This document shows, piece by piece, positions 29,562-41,379 of a stretch of DNA of 64,000 nt (within the stretch, counting starts at the first letter, position 1; every line of letters starts with the position of its first letter). The stretch spans positions 62,001 through 126,000 of the forward strand of contig NMOS02000002.1 of NCBI GenBank assembly GCA_002290645.2. Reading direction: 5' to 3'. The DNA comes from Candidatus Aquirickettsiella gammari (GTDB lineage Bacteria; Pseudomonadota; Gammaproteobacteria; Diplorickettsiales; Diplorickettsiaceae). The position numbers and the translations under genes are program-made. The notes beneath the pieces are model-generated. The model was not told where the DNA came from, searched no databases, and saw nothing but the letters and a program-made list of their open reading frames with translations.

Positions 29562-31250
29562 ATGATGAAATTAAATAACCGCTCACTTTTTCAACAAAGC
29601 TGTTACATCAATGGTCAATGGATCAATACACAAGCGAGTCGCTATGCTCACGAAAAATTTTGGCCGTCGTGCCCCCAAAATTTGTTCGCATCACGCGACT
29701 AAAAGTAGGCCCCGATTCGTCCTGCGTCCGCCACGCACTGGCCCATTCTGGGCTGCGCGCAGTGGCTCCCACAATGACTTTACGGCGTGATGCGTTTCCT
29801 GCTTCGCCCGTCAACGCACGCCTATCGCGGGCTCCTTGACTTCGCACTTCGTGCTCTCCTTGTCTCGTCGGAAGAAACTATTACCGTCAATAACCCGGCA
29901 ACAGAAACCCTGATTGGGACTGTTCCTAGTTTAGGCCAAGAAAAAATCCTAACGGCTATTTCAGCCGCTAGGCAAGCGTGGCCGGCTTGGCGGGCAAAAA
30001 CCGCCGCTGAACGCGCTCAATTACTTTATCGCTGGTATGAAATTATTTTAGAAAATAGTGATGATCTCGCCCGCTTATTAACAAGTGAGCAAGGCAAGCC
30101 GCTCGAGGAAGCCGCAGAAGAGATTCGTTATGGCGCTTCTTTTATTTTATGGTTTGCTGAAGAAGCGAAACGAATTTACGGTGATATTATCCCGGCTAAA
30201 ATAGCAGGACAACATTTATTGGTGAGTAAACAAGCTATTGGCGTGGTAGCGGCTATTACGCCCTGGAACTTTCCTAATGCCATGATTACGCGTAAATGTG
30301 CGCCTGCTTTAGCCGCCGGTTGTAGTGTTATCGTCAAACCGTCTTCACTAACACCTTTTTCGGCCCTGGCATTAGCCGCACTGGCTGAAAAGGCCGGCAT
30401 TCCTGCTGGTGTATTTAATGTCATCACAGGTGATGCCAAATTGATTAGTTCTCTTTTTACAGACAGCCTCGCTATACGCAAACTCTCATTTACTGGTTTT
30501 ACTGCGATCGGTAAATTACTCATGCAAAAAGCAGCCAATTCTGTGAAAAAAATATCTTTAGAGTTAGGTGGAAATGCTCCGTTTATTGTTTTCGACGATG
30601 CCGATATTGACCAGGCGATTAGTGGCGCTATGGCATCAAAATTCCGTAACACGGGTCAAACCTGTGTTTGTACCAATCGTTTTTATATCCATGAAACAAT
30701 CTATGATAGTTTTAGCAAAAAGTTGGCGCGGGCTATCTCACAGTTAAAAGTAGGTAATGGTTTAAAACCGGGTGTTCAACAAGGGCCATTGATCAATCAA
30801 GCGGCGATTAAAAAAGTAGCACAACACATTAGTGATGCCCTGCAACTCGGCGCCGAATTAGTCTGCGGAGGAAAAACACATGCTTTAGGTGGGAACTTTT
30901 TTGAGCCGACACTTTTAAAAAATTGTACCGCCAATATGCTGATTGCAAACGAAGGAACCTTCGGGCCAGTGGCCGCCTTATTCAAATTCTCTAGCGAAAA
31001 CGAAGTCATTCGCTTAGCCAATGCAAGCGAATACGGACTTGCCGCTTATTTTTATTCGCAAAACATCAATCGCATTCTTCATCTTGCACAACAACTCGAA
31101 TATGGCATTATCGGCGTTAATACCGGCCGAACCTCCAATGAAGTCGCTCCTTTTGGCGGTTTTAAACAATCGGGCATAGGCCGCGAAGGTTCTAAATATG
31201 GCATTGAAGAATATTTAGAAATTAAATATATCTGCTTACAAACGCAATAA
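29562..31250 (+). pseudogene. NAD(P)-dependent aldehyde dehydrogenase (GabD-like), interrupted by an insertion
   Basis: The family oxidises aldehydes, for GabD succinate semialdehyde, to acids. The ATG at 29562 begins a normal N-terminus (YINGQWINTQAS), but after 26 codons a GC-rich insertion of about 231 bp introduces stop codons. The original reading resumes, in the same frame, at EETITVNNPATETLIG. From there the enzyme is intact: TPWNFPNAMITRK, the FTGFTAIGK region, ELGGNAPFIVFDDADID and catalytic Cys in GQTCVCTNRF, to EEYLEIKYI. Starts inside the insert (GTG 29787 or ATG 29790) could yield a protein with a novel N-terminus, missing about 30 native residues. Whether that is active is unknown. 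Confidence 0.85.
29640..29870. mobile_element. GC-rich 231-bp insertion (unnamed small repeat/MITE-like element)
   Basis: This stretch differs sharply in composition from its surroundings (about 55-60% GC by eye) and splits the aldehyde dehydrogenase gene between two adjacent codons of the ancestral sequence. Its length, about 231 bp, is a multiple of three. It has no transposase gene. A hairpin with GCCCA/TGGGC nested in CACTG/CAGTG lies inside, near 29733. GTCG occurs at both edges (29638-29641 and 29867-29870), possibly a short target duplication. I found no second copy in this window, and boundaries are uncertain by a few bases. Confidence 0.7.
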
Positions 31251-31259
31251 ATAGCACGC

Positions 31260-31715
31260 TTATTGCACGCCCGAATGGCCAAACCCACCTTCCCCACGCT
31301 GAGTTTGGTTAAATGCCGTCACCAGCTCAAACTGAGTGCGCACGACAGGGACAAAAACCAATTGAGCAATTCTATCACCTGGCTTAATGCTAAAATCCGA
31401 CTGGCATCGATTCCAACAAGAAATGAATAACTCGCCCTGATAATCTGAATCAATCAGACCTATCAAATTACCTAACACAATGCCATGTTTATGACCGAGT
31501 CCGGAACGAGGTAAAATCACCGCCGCTAAATTTGGCTCGGCAATATGTATCGCTAATCCGGTTGAGATTAACTGGGTCTCGCTGGGCAATAATTGTATCG
31601 TTTGCGGGATACAAGCTCTTAAATCGAGGCCTGCAGAGCCATCTGTTGCATAGCTAGGCAGTGGAAATAACTCGCCTAAACGCGAGTCCAGAATCTTTAA
31701 CTGTATGTTTTTCAT
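31260..31715 (-). CDS. dut: Deoxyuridine 5'-triphosphate nucleotidohydrolase (dUTPase)
   Basis: Dut hydrolyses dUTP to dUMP and PPi, keeping uracil out of DNA and supplying dTMP synthesis. The 151 aa contain all five trimeric-dUTPase motifs in order: [39 protein letters not shown] and the C-terminal [10 protein letters not shown]. Length matches E. coli Dut (about 151). It is convergent with the aldehyde dehydrogenase gene, with 9 bp between ends. No coaBC or other typical dut neighbour is adjacent. Confidence 0.98.
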   Translation of the reverse strand: MKNIQLKILDSRLGELFPLPSYATDGSAGLDLRACIPQTIQLLPSETQLISTGLAIHIAEPNLAAVILPRSGLGHKHGIVLGNLIGLIDSDYQGELFISCWNRCQSDFSIKPGDRIAQLVFVPVVRTQFELVTAFNQTQRGEGGFGHSGVQ

Positions 31716-31882
31716 CAGCGTGTCCTATGGAAAATAGCTTCCTAGTATAACCTAGCTTGACTGTACTAATTTTGAGCAATTTTGTCCGAATCAACTGGTA
31801 TTTACCCCTCCCGCTACCTATACTTTTCATATAACTAGAAATAAATCGTCTAAAAATTATTTCAATTTCCATGGGGTATTAT

Positions 31883-32122
31883 ATGAAAAAATTAAATTCA
31901 CTCGTCTTAATTGGTGTTGTCTTAGTAGGACTTACGGCATGTGACTCGATGTCACCCGATCAAAGACGTGTCGCAGGAGGATTAGGGGGTGCTGCAGTCG
32001 GTGGGATTCTAGGTAATCAAATCGGTAGTGGTGCCGGCAGAACCGTCGCAACTATCGCAGGTGCAGGTGTTGGCGCTGTAGCAGGAAGCCAAATTGCTGG
32101 TAGCTCAGGTAACCGATACTAA
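31883..32122 (+). CDS. Small glycine-zipper outer-membrane lipoprotein
   Basis: A 79-aa lipoprotein with signal MKKLNSLVLIGVVLVGLTAC; lipobox LTAC gives Cys20. The mature part is a glycine-zipper 2TM-like sequence (VAGGLGGAAVGGILGNQIGSG and AGAGVGAVAGSQIAGSS), as in OsmB and SlyB-type proteins of the outer membrane. The ATG at 31883 has GGGG upstream at good spacing; an in-frame ATG at 31871 would place Met in that ribosome site. A strong intrinsic terminator follows, so it is likely monocistronic. Function is probably envelope stress or structure, by analogy only. Confidence 0.85.
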   Translation: MKKLNSLVLIGVVLVGLTACDSMSPDQRRVAGGLGGAAVGGILGNQIGSGAGRTVATIAGAGVGAVAGSQIAGSSGNRY

Positions 32123-32149
32123 TATAAAATAATTTAGCTAATTAGCTCA

Positions 32150-32206
32150 AGCCTAACACTACCCCGTTTTCTATGCGTTAAGATGGCGGTAGTGTTAGGC
32201 TTTTTT
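32150..32206 (+). terminator. Intrinsic terminator after the glycine-zipper lipoprotein
   Basis: Long stem AGCCTAACACTACC paired with GGTAGTGTTAGGCT around a loop of about 24 bases, followed by TTTTTT at 32201-32206. It lies 28 bp after the lipoprotein stop on the same strand. Confidence 0.88.
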
Positions 32207-32406
32207 ATGTGCGTTTAATCATTTTTTACATTTATAGGCATTTCGCGGTAAAATTTTTGTAATACTTGAATAAGGGTTTGTTGTATTGATTCGTGAAACT
32301 TCTGATTTAAATCCTTGCCTATTTAACGATTATTGCACTAATTATTCTTTTATATTTCCTATAAATGCTATACTTTCGACTATATTAAATAGCTATTAAT
32401 ATCCTT

Positions 32407-35400
32407 ATGCGTCTAGAAAGCATCAAATTAGCGGGTTTCAAGTCCTTTGTTGACCCCACCACAGTGGCCTTCCCCAGCAATCTTACTGCGATTGTAGGGC
32501 CTAATGGCTGTGGAAAATCGAATATTATCGATGCGATCCGTTGGGTGATGGGTGAAAGCTCAGCTAAGCAGCTACGTGGACAATCGCTAGATGACGTTAT
32601 ATTCAATGGTTGTAAAACACGCCAAGCGCTCGGCAAGGCTTCCATCGAGCTAAACTTTGATAATGCCGACGGCAAGCTAGGCGGCCAATATAGCAGCTAT
32701 ACCCAGATCGCTATTCGACGTGAAATGACTCGTGAGGGTCAATCTATCTATTCCCTCAATGGCACCCGCTGCAGGAGGCGCGATATACGCGACATCTTTT
32801 TAGGCACCGGTCTAGGACCACGTAGTTATGCCATTATCGAACAAGGCATGATTTCTCGCATCGTGGAGGCCAAACCTGATGAGTTACGCGCTTATATCGA
32901 AGAAGCCGCCGGCATCTCAAAGTATAAAGAACGACGGCGCGAAACAGAATTACGTTTAGAGCATACACAGGAAAATTTAAATCGTTTAAATGATTTAAGA
33001 GAAGAGCTGAACAAACAGCTTAAACATTTACAGCGGCAGGCTAATACAGCAGAGCGCTATAAAATACTTAAACAAGAAGAGCGCTTACTCAAAGCACAGC
33101 TACAGGCGCTACGCTACCAACTATTAGATGAGCAATTACAATCCCAATTAACACAAATAGCCGTGGCAGAAAAACACGTTAAGGAATCGCAATTTGAACA
33201 ACAAAACCTGTTAAAACAGATTACCGCAAACCGTACGCAACAAACCCAAGCAAGACTAGCGACTTCTCATTATCAAACCCAATATTATGAATTAGGCAAT
33301 GAAATAACCCGCTTAACAGAGAATTTACGTAGCCAAACGACACAGCTTGAACAAAATCAACGCGAGCTCGCTGAGCTGGCTAAAACAAAAACTACGCTCG
33401 AACAAGAATACCAGACAAGTGAGGCCCATCAATTAGTGATTGGCCAATCACTCACTGAACAAAAACAACAACAAGTGGAACTCAAAATAGCCACTGGGCA
33501 AAGTCAGTCGGTATTAAAACAAGCTGAACTCGATTTTAAAAATTGGCAAACACAGTGGGAAAAGATACAAACCTCTTTGGCACAACTAAACCAACAACAC
33601 CGCGTGGCCCAAACACAACTTCAATATCTACAAGAACAATCCCAAACCTTAACGCAAGATAGTCAACGTTTACAACAAGAGAAAGATGCGCAACACAAAA
33701 TCTTGGCCGCTAATGATAATGCCCCTGAAGATCTAGACGCAGCACTTGCATTGGCCGAAGCAACGCAACAATTATGTCAAACAGAACAAGAAAAAATAAC
33801 GCAACAGATTCGTGCACAGCGCGCTAGTTTGGAAACCCTACTTAAAGAATTAGACGCCGCTAAAAGTCAACTACAAATCGCACAAGGAGAGTATGCTTCT
33901 TTAATGGCCTTGCAACAAGAAGCCTTAGGGAAACGTGAACATACGCAGCTTAAATGGTTTAAAGCACATCATTTAACGGAACAACCTCGGCTTGCTCAGT
34001 TATTAAAGGTTGAAACCGGTTGGGAACGTGCCGTAGAAGTGGCTTTACACCAACATATACAAGCAGTATGTCTTGGCGATCGGGAGTCTTTAGACGATTT
34101 TTTAAATGACCCTCCTCCGAATACGCTTAGTTTAATGACCCAATCAATCGCTTGTGAACAGCCCCCCAGTCACCTTTCGAGTCAGCTAAAGCTCTCGCCA
34201 CTGAGTAGTAAATTTACCGCCCCCTGGCCACTCGAACATTTATTAGCCAGAATTTATGCCGCAGAAACCAGCGCAGAAGCGATGAAATATGCGCCGCAAT
34301 TAAAAAGTGATGAATCCATCATAACCCGCGAGGGAATTTGCTTAGGAAATCACTGGATTCGTTTAACCGCCGCAAATGACAATAAAACCGGTTTATTACA
34401 ACGAGAAGGTGAAATAGCCGCGCTAAAGAAAACTCAACAAAAAATTCAAGCACTGATTGATAGCAAAGAGACCGATTACCGTCAACAACAACAGCAACTA
34501 AAGGCGCTTGAAGAGCAACAAATCAGCAAACAAACGGAATTTACTCAATTAACGGCTCATCAGTCCGATTTGAGCACGCGCCAACAAATACAAAAACTTT
34601 GTTTAAGCCAAGCTAAACAACGTATTCAAGCACTACAACGCGCGTTACAAGAAGCTAAACAGCACGATGAATCCACTCAAGAAAAATTACAGCAAACAGC
34701 ACAAACGCAAACGCTTACTCAATCCGAGCTACAGCAAATTGAAAAGCAACGTCTTTTATTAGTGGCCAATAAAACCCATCTTCTGTCACAACTCGATGAA
34801 GCGGCGCGCCTCACTAAAGCTCATGAAGCAGAATCGCATCAACATGAATTACAGCTACAAGCAACAGCGCATCAACTCGAAACCAATCTTGCCACTTTAG
34901 CCGGTTTAAAAAAACAACAAGCTCAAGTCGAAAAACGGCTTATTCAATTGCAGCAAACACTCGATGTGACTGAAGATCCACTCGAATCACTGCAACAAGA
35001 TCTAACAATTCAGACTAACGCACAAAACAAAATTGCCATTCAACTCAAAGAAAGTCAAACGCAATTAGCCACCATTGAACAAGACATTAAACACAGCGAA
35101 CAGCGATTACAAACGTTGGAAAGCAGTCTCGCCTTAGATAGGGATACCTTAGAACAACAACGCTTATTATCCCGGGAATTACGCGTACGCGCTAAAACCT
35201 TGGAAGAACAATTACACGAGCAATGTTATGTCCTGAAAAAGCTTTTATTAGAAATACCGCGCGAAAAAATGGATATTGCGACGTATGAAACGCAGCTTGC
35301 TCGCATAACACAGCATATTGAACAAATAGGTGCGGTTAATCTCGCCGCTTTAGAAGAGCAAAAAATCATCTCCGAACGTGAAAAATATTTAGATATACAA

Positions 35401-35940
35401 TATAAGGATTTAACAGAAGCCTTAGAAATTTTACAGACCGCTATACAAAAAATGGATAAGGAAACACGCAACCGTTTCAAGGAGACCTTCGATAAGGTCA
35501 ACCAAAATTTTACCACGTTATTTCCCCATTTGTTTTCTGGGGGAGTCGCTTCATTGCAATTGCAAGATCCTGATTTACTCAGCAGTGGAATCTGTATTAT
35601 GGCTCAACCGCCTGGGAAACGAAACAGTACTATCCATCTCCTTTCAGGTGGAGAAAAAGCGCTCACCGCCATTGCTTTGGTTTTTTCATTTTTTCAATTA
35701 AACCCAGCCCCTTTTTGTATCTTAGACGAAGTAGACGCCCCATTAGATGACACCAATGTGCTGCGATTTTGTGGGTTAGTTCGAGAAATGTCTCGGGAAG
35801 TGCAGTTTATCTTTATCAGTCATAATAGAGTCGCGATTGAAATGGCACAGCATTTAACGGGGGTTACGATGCATGAGCCCGGCGTATCACGAATGGTCGC
35901 CGTAGACCTAGAAAAAGCCATTGCGATTGCGACCGCTTAA
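32407..35940 (+). CDS. smc: Chromosome partition protein SMC
   Basis: SMC is the condensin ATPase that compacts and helps segregate chromosomes. The 1177 aa have Walker A GPNGCGKS (residues 31-38), a long Gln-rich coiled coil, a hinge around residue 520 containing VEVALHQHIQAVCLGD, a second coiled coil, and the C-terminal head with signature LLSGGEKALTAIAL and Walker B FCILDEVDAPLDD. Length fits the family. Bacteria normally have either SMC-ScpAB or MukBEF; this suggests the former. zipA and ligA follow on the same strand, as in several other gammaproteobacteria. Confidence 0.98.
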   Translation: MRLESIKLAGFKSFVDPTTVAFPSNLTAIVGPNGCGKSNIIDAIRWVMGESSAKQLRGQSLDDVIFNGCKTRQALGKASIELNFDNADGKLGGQYSSYTQIAIRREMTREGQSIYSLNGTRCRRRDIRDIFLGTGLGPRSYAIIEQGMISRIVEAKPDELRAYIEEAAGISKYKERRRETELRLEHTQENLNRLNDLREELNKQLKHLQRQANTAERYKILKQEERLLKAQLQALRYQLLDEQLQSQLTQIAVAEKHVKESQFEQQNLLKQITANRTQQTQARLATSHYQTQYYELGNEITRLTENLRSQTTQLEQNQRELAELAKTKTTLEQEYQTSEAHQLVIGQSLTEQKQQQVELKIATGQSQSVLKQAELDFKNWQTQWEKIQTSLAQLNQQHRVAQTQLQYLQEQSQTLTQDSQRLQQEKDAQHKILAANDNAPEDLDAALALAEATQQLCQTEQEKITQQIRAQRASLETLLKELDAAKSQLQIAQGEYASLMALQQEALGKREHTQLKWFKAHHLTEQPRLAQLLKVETGWERAVEVALHQHIQAVCLGDRESLDDFLNDPPPNTLSLMTQSIACEQPPSHLSSQLKLSPLSSKFTAPWPLEHLLARIYAAETSAEAMKYAPQLKSDESIITREGICLGNHWIRLTAANDNKTGLLQREGEIAALKKTQQKIQALIDSKETDYRQQQQQLKALEEQQISKQTEFTQLTAHQSDLSTRQQIQKLCLSQAKQRIQALQRALQEAKQHDESTQEKLQQTAQTQTLTQSELQQIEKQRLLLVANKTHLLSQLDEAARLTKAHEAESHQHELQLQATAHQLETNLATLAGLKKQQAQVEKRLIQLQQTLDVTEDPLESLQQDLTIQTNAQNKIAIQLKESQTQLATIEQDIKHSEQRLQTLESSLALDRDTLEQQRLLSRELRVRAKTLEEQLHEQCYVLKKLLLEIPREKMDIATYETQLARITQHIEQIGAVNLAALEEQKIISEREKYLDIQYKDLTEALEILQTAIQKMDKETRNRFKETFDKVNQNFTTLFPHLFSGGVASLQLQDPDLLSSGICIMAQPPGKRNSTIHLLSGGEKALTAIALVFSFFQLNPAPFCILDEVDAPLDDTNVLRFCGLVREMSREVQFIFISHNRVAIEMAQHLTGVTMHEPGVSRMVAVDLEKAIAIATA

Positions 35941-35948
35941 GCCCTAAC

Positions 35949-36071
35949 ATGAAAATCAGCCGCCCTACTTTTTTAGCCTTATTTCGTCGTATACTACACA
36001 ACCAGGAGCTCGATACGAAAACCTTACTCGCTCGTATAGATTTATTTTCTGTTAAAAAATCACATCCTTAA
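35949..36071 (+). CDS. Possible 40-aa ORF between smc and zipA
   Basis: ATG to TAA encodes a 40-residue basic peptide (MKISRPTFLALFRRILHNQ at the start). It fills most of the 150-bp gap between smc and zipA on the same strand. No good ribosome site precedes it, and I recognise no homologue, so it may be a chance frame or a remnant. Confidence 0.25.
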   Translation: MKISRPTFLALFRRILHNQELDTKTLLARIDLFSVKKSHP

Positions 36072-36090
36072 AGCAAGAGGTATCTGTGTA

Positions 36091-38773
<2,683 letters not shown>

Positions 38774-38898
38774 GATTATCTTTTAGGTAATGATAGGTAA
38801 TAAATGCTTTTGAATAACTTGCTCTATCTCCGCATGGCGGTTACGAGACAATAACGCTAATTGACATTTAATAACTTATACCGTTTATTGATCCTAAA

Positions 38899-38928
38899 TT
38901 GACAGTGACTTTGATAACCTAGGTTATC
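38899..38928 (+). promoter_or_regulatory. Putative promoter with a perfect 16-bp palindrome, upstream of the two-component system
   Basis: A consensus -35 hexamer TTGACA (38899-38904) is followed within the promoter span by the perfect palindrome GATAACCTAGGTTATC (38913-38928). With 17-bp spacing the -10 would be GGTTAT at 38922-38927, inside the palindrome. This is the usual place for an operator. A second TTGACA lies near 38860 with a weaker -10. Which is active is unknown. Confidence 0.5.
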
Positions 38929-39002
38929 CGCACCCGGTTATTTAAAATTTTCGCATCTTTCAATGCGAGCGGACCATAAAAATAACAATAATGAGGCAAA
39001 CT

Positions 39003-39674
39003 ATGCGCATTCTTTTAGTTGAGGACGATAGTTCTTTAGGTGATGGCATTTACAAAGGACTGAAACAATATGGCTATACGGTAGATTGGCTCACCGATGG
39101 TCGAACCGCCTTAAGCTCTATCAAAACAGAAACATTTGATGTCATCCTACTCGATTTAAATCTACCCGGCCTACCTGGATTAAGCGTCCTACGTGAAATG
39201 CGTGCAGCAGGGATCACAGTCCCGGTGCTCATCTTAACCGCACGCCATGCCATTGAAGATAGAATAAAAGGTTTGGATAGTGGCGCTGATGATTACCTCA
39301 CCAAACCCTTTGACCTAGATGAACTGTCGGCCAGAATTCGGGCTCTACAACGACGTCACTCGAGCAATCGCGCCTCCCCTCTTCTGACTTATCGTGATAT
39401 TGAACTCGATCCGAGCTCCTTTACGGTCACGCTCAAAGGACAACTTATTAGCCTATCGCGTCGAGAATTTAGCTTACTGCAAAAACTTTTAGAAAATGCC
39501 GGCCATGTCGTTTCCCGCGATTCTCTGAATCAATGCCTCTACGGCTGGGATGACGAAATAGACAGTAATACGCTCGAAGTACATGTGCACAATTTACGTA
39601 AAAAACTCATCGAAACCAGTTTTATCCGCACCATACGCGGCGTAGGTTATATGGCAGAAAAGGAAAATCATTAA
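39003..39674 (+). CDS. OmpR-family response regulator (QseB/PmrA/BasR-like)
   Basis: A DNA-binding response regulator whose receiver domain has the acidic pocket VEDD (residues 7-9), phospho-acceptor Asp51 in VILLDLNLPG, and a switch Lys near 102 in DYLTKPFDLDEL. The C-terminal winged-helix DNA-binding domain ends in EVHVHNLRKKL and IRTIRGVGYM. I use ATG 39003, preceded by GAGG at six bases; an ATG at 38991 is in frame. It overlaps the sensor kinase stop/start by one base. Family membership is clear, but target genes and stimulus are not. Confidence 0.93.
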   Translation: MRILLVEDDSSLGDGIYKGLKQYGYTVDWLTDGRTALSSIKTETFDVILLDLNLPGLPGLSVLREMRAAGITVPVLILTARHAIEDRIKGLDSGADDYLTKPFDLDELSARIRALQRRHSSNRASPLLTYRDIELDPSSFTVTLKGQLISLSRREFSLLQKLLENAGHVVSRDSLNQCLYGWDDEIDSNTLEVHVHNLRKKLIETSFIRTIRGVGYMAEKENH

Positions 39675-41122
39675 TGTTCACTATTTTTTCAATTAGACGC
39701 TTTTTATTGTTTAACCTTTTAAGCACTGTCATCGCCACGATTATAATCACGGCTTTTGCTAATTATTACATCGACTGCCAAGCAATTAATGAAGGCTTAG
39801 ATAATTTATTAGTCGAAACGGGTTTACTGCTGAAAACCATTACCGATAACCCACATTCTTTAAGGCCGGCAACACTCAAGGTAATCCAATCGCAATTAAA
39901 TACTAATAGTCTGGCCAGAAAAAATTTGACCCCGTTCAGCAATTTAAAAGCAGCGAATATCCCTGCCAAGGAGTTACGTTATAAGTTTCAATTATGGGAC
40001 GGTGATGGAAAGCTGTTATTAAGTTCAGAAAAAAACCCAGCTGTTCCCTTAATCGGTAAACCCGGACTAAGCGATAAAATCATCGACGGTCAAAGATGGC
40101 GAACCTTTACCCGCTATGATACGCAACGGGGTGTCATACTCGTTCTGGCTGAACAATATGCCGCTCGCTATACCCTGATTTACGACATGCTGATCAACGA
40201 TACCTACCTCACGCTACTGATTTATCCCTTATCAGGCATTTTCATCTGGCTTATCATTGGCAGTGGATTAAAAAGCATCCGTTTTTTTGCCAAAGAAATG
40301 GCAGAGCGTGCTGCCGATCATCTTGATCCGGTTGATTTAAATGAAGTTCCTATCGAAATTAGCCCCTTGGTTGACGAACTGAATAAACTCTTTGCGCGTT
40401 TACAACAAGCCTTTGAACGTGAACAACGCTTTTCTGCCGACGCCGCGCATGAATTACATACTCCTTTAGCGGCACTCAAAACACAAGCACAGGTATCACT
40501 CAAAACCACCGATCCAGAAGAATGTCATCTGCATTTAAAACAGGTCATTGCCAGTGTCGATCGTTGTTCGCATGTCGTCCAACAATTATTGACTCTGTGT
40601 CGCTTAAGCCCCGAAACTATTCGGCCAGAACATTTTAAGCCAGTTAATTTAGCCCCTATAGCCGCTGAAGTGATTGCTCAATTAGCCCCGGTTGCGATCG
40701 TAAAACAGATTGAAATTGAACTGATTGCAAAAGATGCCGAATATACCTTATTAGGTAATGCCATCGGCTTGCAGGTATTAATCCGTAATTTGGTTGATAA
40801 TGCCATTCGCTACACGCCCAAAGAAGGCCTTATTAAGGTATTAATTATGAATAAGCCGGATGCCATTATTTTACAGGTAATCGACAATGGCCCCGGCATC
40901 CCGAGCAAACTACACGCACGTGTATTTGAACGTTTTTTCCGTGTTTTAGGCACCAATGCACAAGGAAGTGGTTTAGGTCTGTCGATAGTCGAACAAATTG
41001 CCAAACTGCATCAAGGATCGGTCACTTTAGCGTCACCCGAGCAAGGCACTGGACTCAAGGTTGAAATTCGCTTTCCGATTCCGAAAAAAACAGCCACGCT
41101 AAGCTGGAATATCCACATATAA
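39674..41122 (+). CDS. Sensor histidine kinase (QseC-like) partner of the response regulator
   Basis: An inner-membrane histidine kinase of 482 aa. Two membrane segments (about residues 10-30 and 170-190) enclose a periplasmic sensor domain of about 140 residues. The cytoplasmic part has a short HAMP-like linker, the phospho-acceptor block FSADAAHELHTPLAALKTQ, N box RNLVDNAIRYTP, G1 DNGPGIPSK and G2 GSGLGLSIVEQIAKLH. It adjoins the response regulator and is followed by a bidirectional terminator, so the pair is a two-gene unit. The ligand is unknown. Confidence 0.93.
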   Translation: MFTIFSIRRFLLFNLLSTVIATIIITAFANYYIDCQAINEGLDNLLVETGLLLKTITDNPHSLRPATLKVIQSQLNTNSLARKNLTPFSNLKAANIPAKELRYKFQLWDGDGKLLLSSEKNPAVPLIGKPGLSDKIIDGQRWRTFTRYDTQRGVILVLAEQYAARYTLIYDMLINDTYLTLLIYPLSGIFIWLIIGSGLKSIRFFAKEMAERAADHLDPVDLNEVPIEISPLVDELNKLFARLQQAFEREQRFSADAAHELHTPLAALKTQAQVSLKTTDPEECHLHLKQVIASVDRCSHVVQQLLTLCRLSPETIRPEHFKPVNLAPIAAEVIAQLAPVAIVKQIEIELIAKDAEYTLLGNAIGLQVLIRNLVDNAIRYTPKEGLIKVLIMNKPDAIILQVIDNGPGIPSKLHARVFERFFRVLGTNAQGSGLGLSIVEQIAKLHQGSVTLASPEQGTGLKVEIRFPIPKKTATLSWNIHI

Positions 41123-41126
41123 AAAA

Positions 41127-41157
41127 GGGCACTGTAACACAGTGCCCTGAATTTTTA
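41127..41157. terminator. Bidirectional intrinsic terminator
   Basis: An 8-bp stem GGGCACTG/CAGTGCCC with loop TAACA is flanked by T-rich stretches on both strands (ATTTTTAT on plus, TTTTTTATATG on minus). It sits between the sensor kinase and the convergent effector-like gene and can serve both. Confidence 0.85.
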
Positions 41158-41185
41158 TAAACAACTACTTATTATTAAAAAACTC

Positions 41186-41379
41186 TCACGTATTTCTGAA
41201 TACGTCTAGCTGTTTTTCGTGCGTTTCAGGTCCTGATTCTTTAGTTGACTTGAATAAGGCTTCACTTACTCCTTTGTACAACTCCATTTTATTAAAAGTT
41301 TTTAACTTTTTTTCGCTATCTAGAGAAAATAAACTTCCATGGCCTGAGTCGCTTATCTTATCATTTGAGCTTCATTTGG
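41186..41379 (-). pseudogene. Out-of-frame coding remnant after the effector-like gene
   Basis: Right after the stop of the 405-aa gene, in another frame, runs an open stretch of about 60 codons with protein-like composition (including SGHGSLFSLDSEKKLKTF and MELYKGVSEALFKSTKESG), ending at a TGA at 41186-41188. It is separated from the in-phase upstream frame by one TGA. It lacks its own good start and ribosome site. Most likely it is the lost C-terminus of the upstream gene. Confidence 0.5.

Noticed and set aside
29623-29847. 74-codon minus-strand gene within the GC-rich insertion
   Set aside because: It spans the insert and part of the ancestral gene and has no ribosome site; high GC alone creates long frames. 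It could still be a repeat-encoded frame.
30176-30652. 158-codon minus-strand frame within the aldehyde dehydrogenase gene
   Set aside because: Antisense of a conserved enzyme domain, with no support of its own.
41365-41370. Selenocysteine or stop-codon readthrough at the TGA after the effector-like gene
   Set aside because: No structural or protein-family support; a frameshift plus a stop mutation is simpler.
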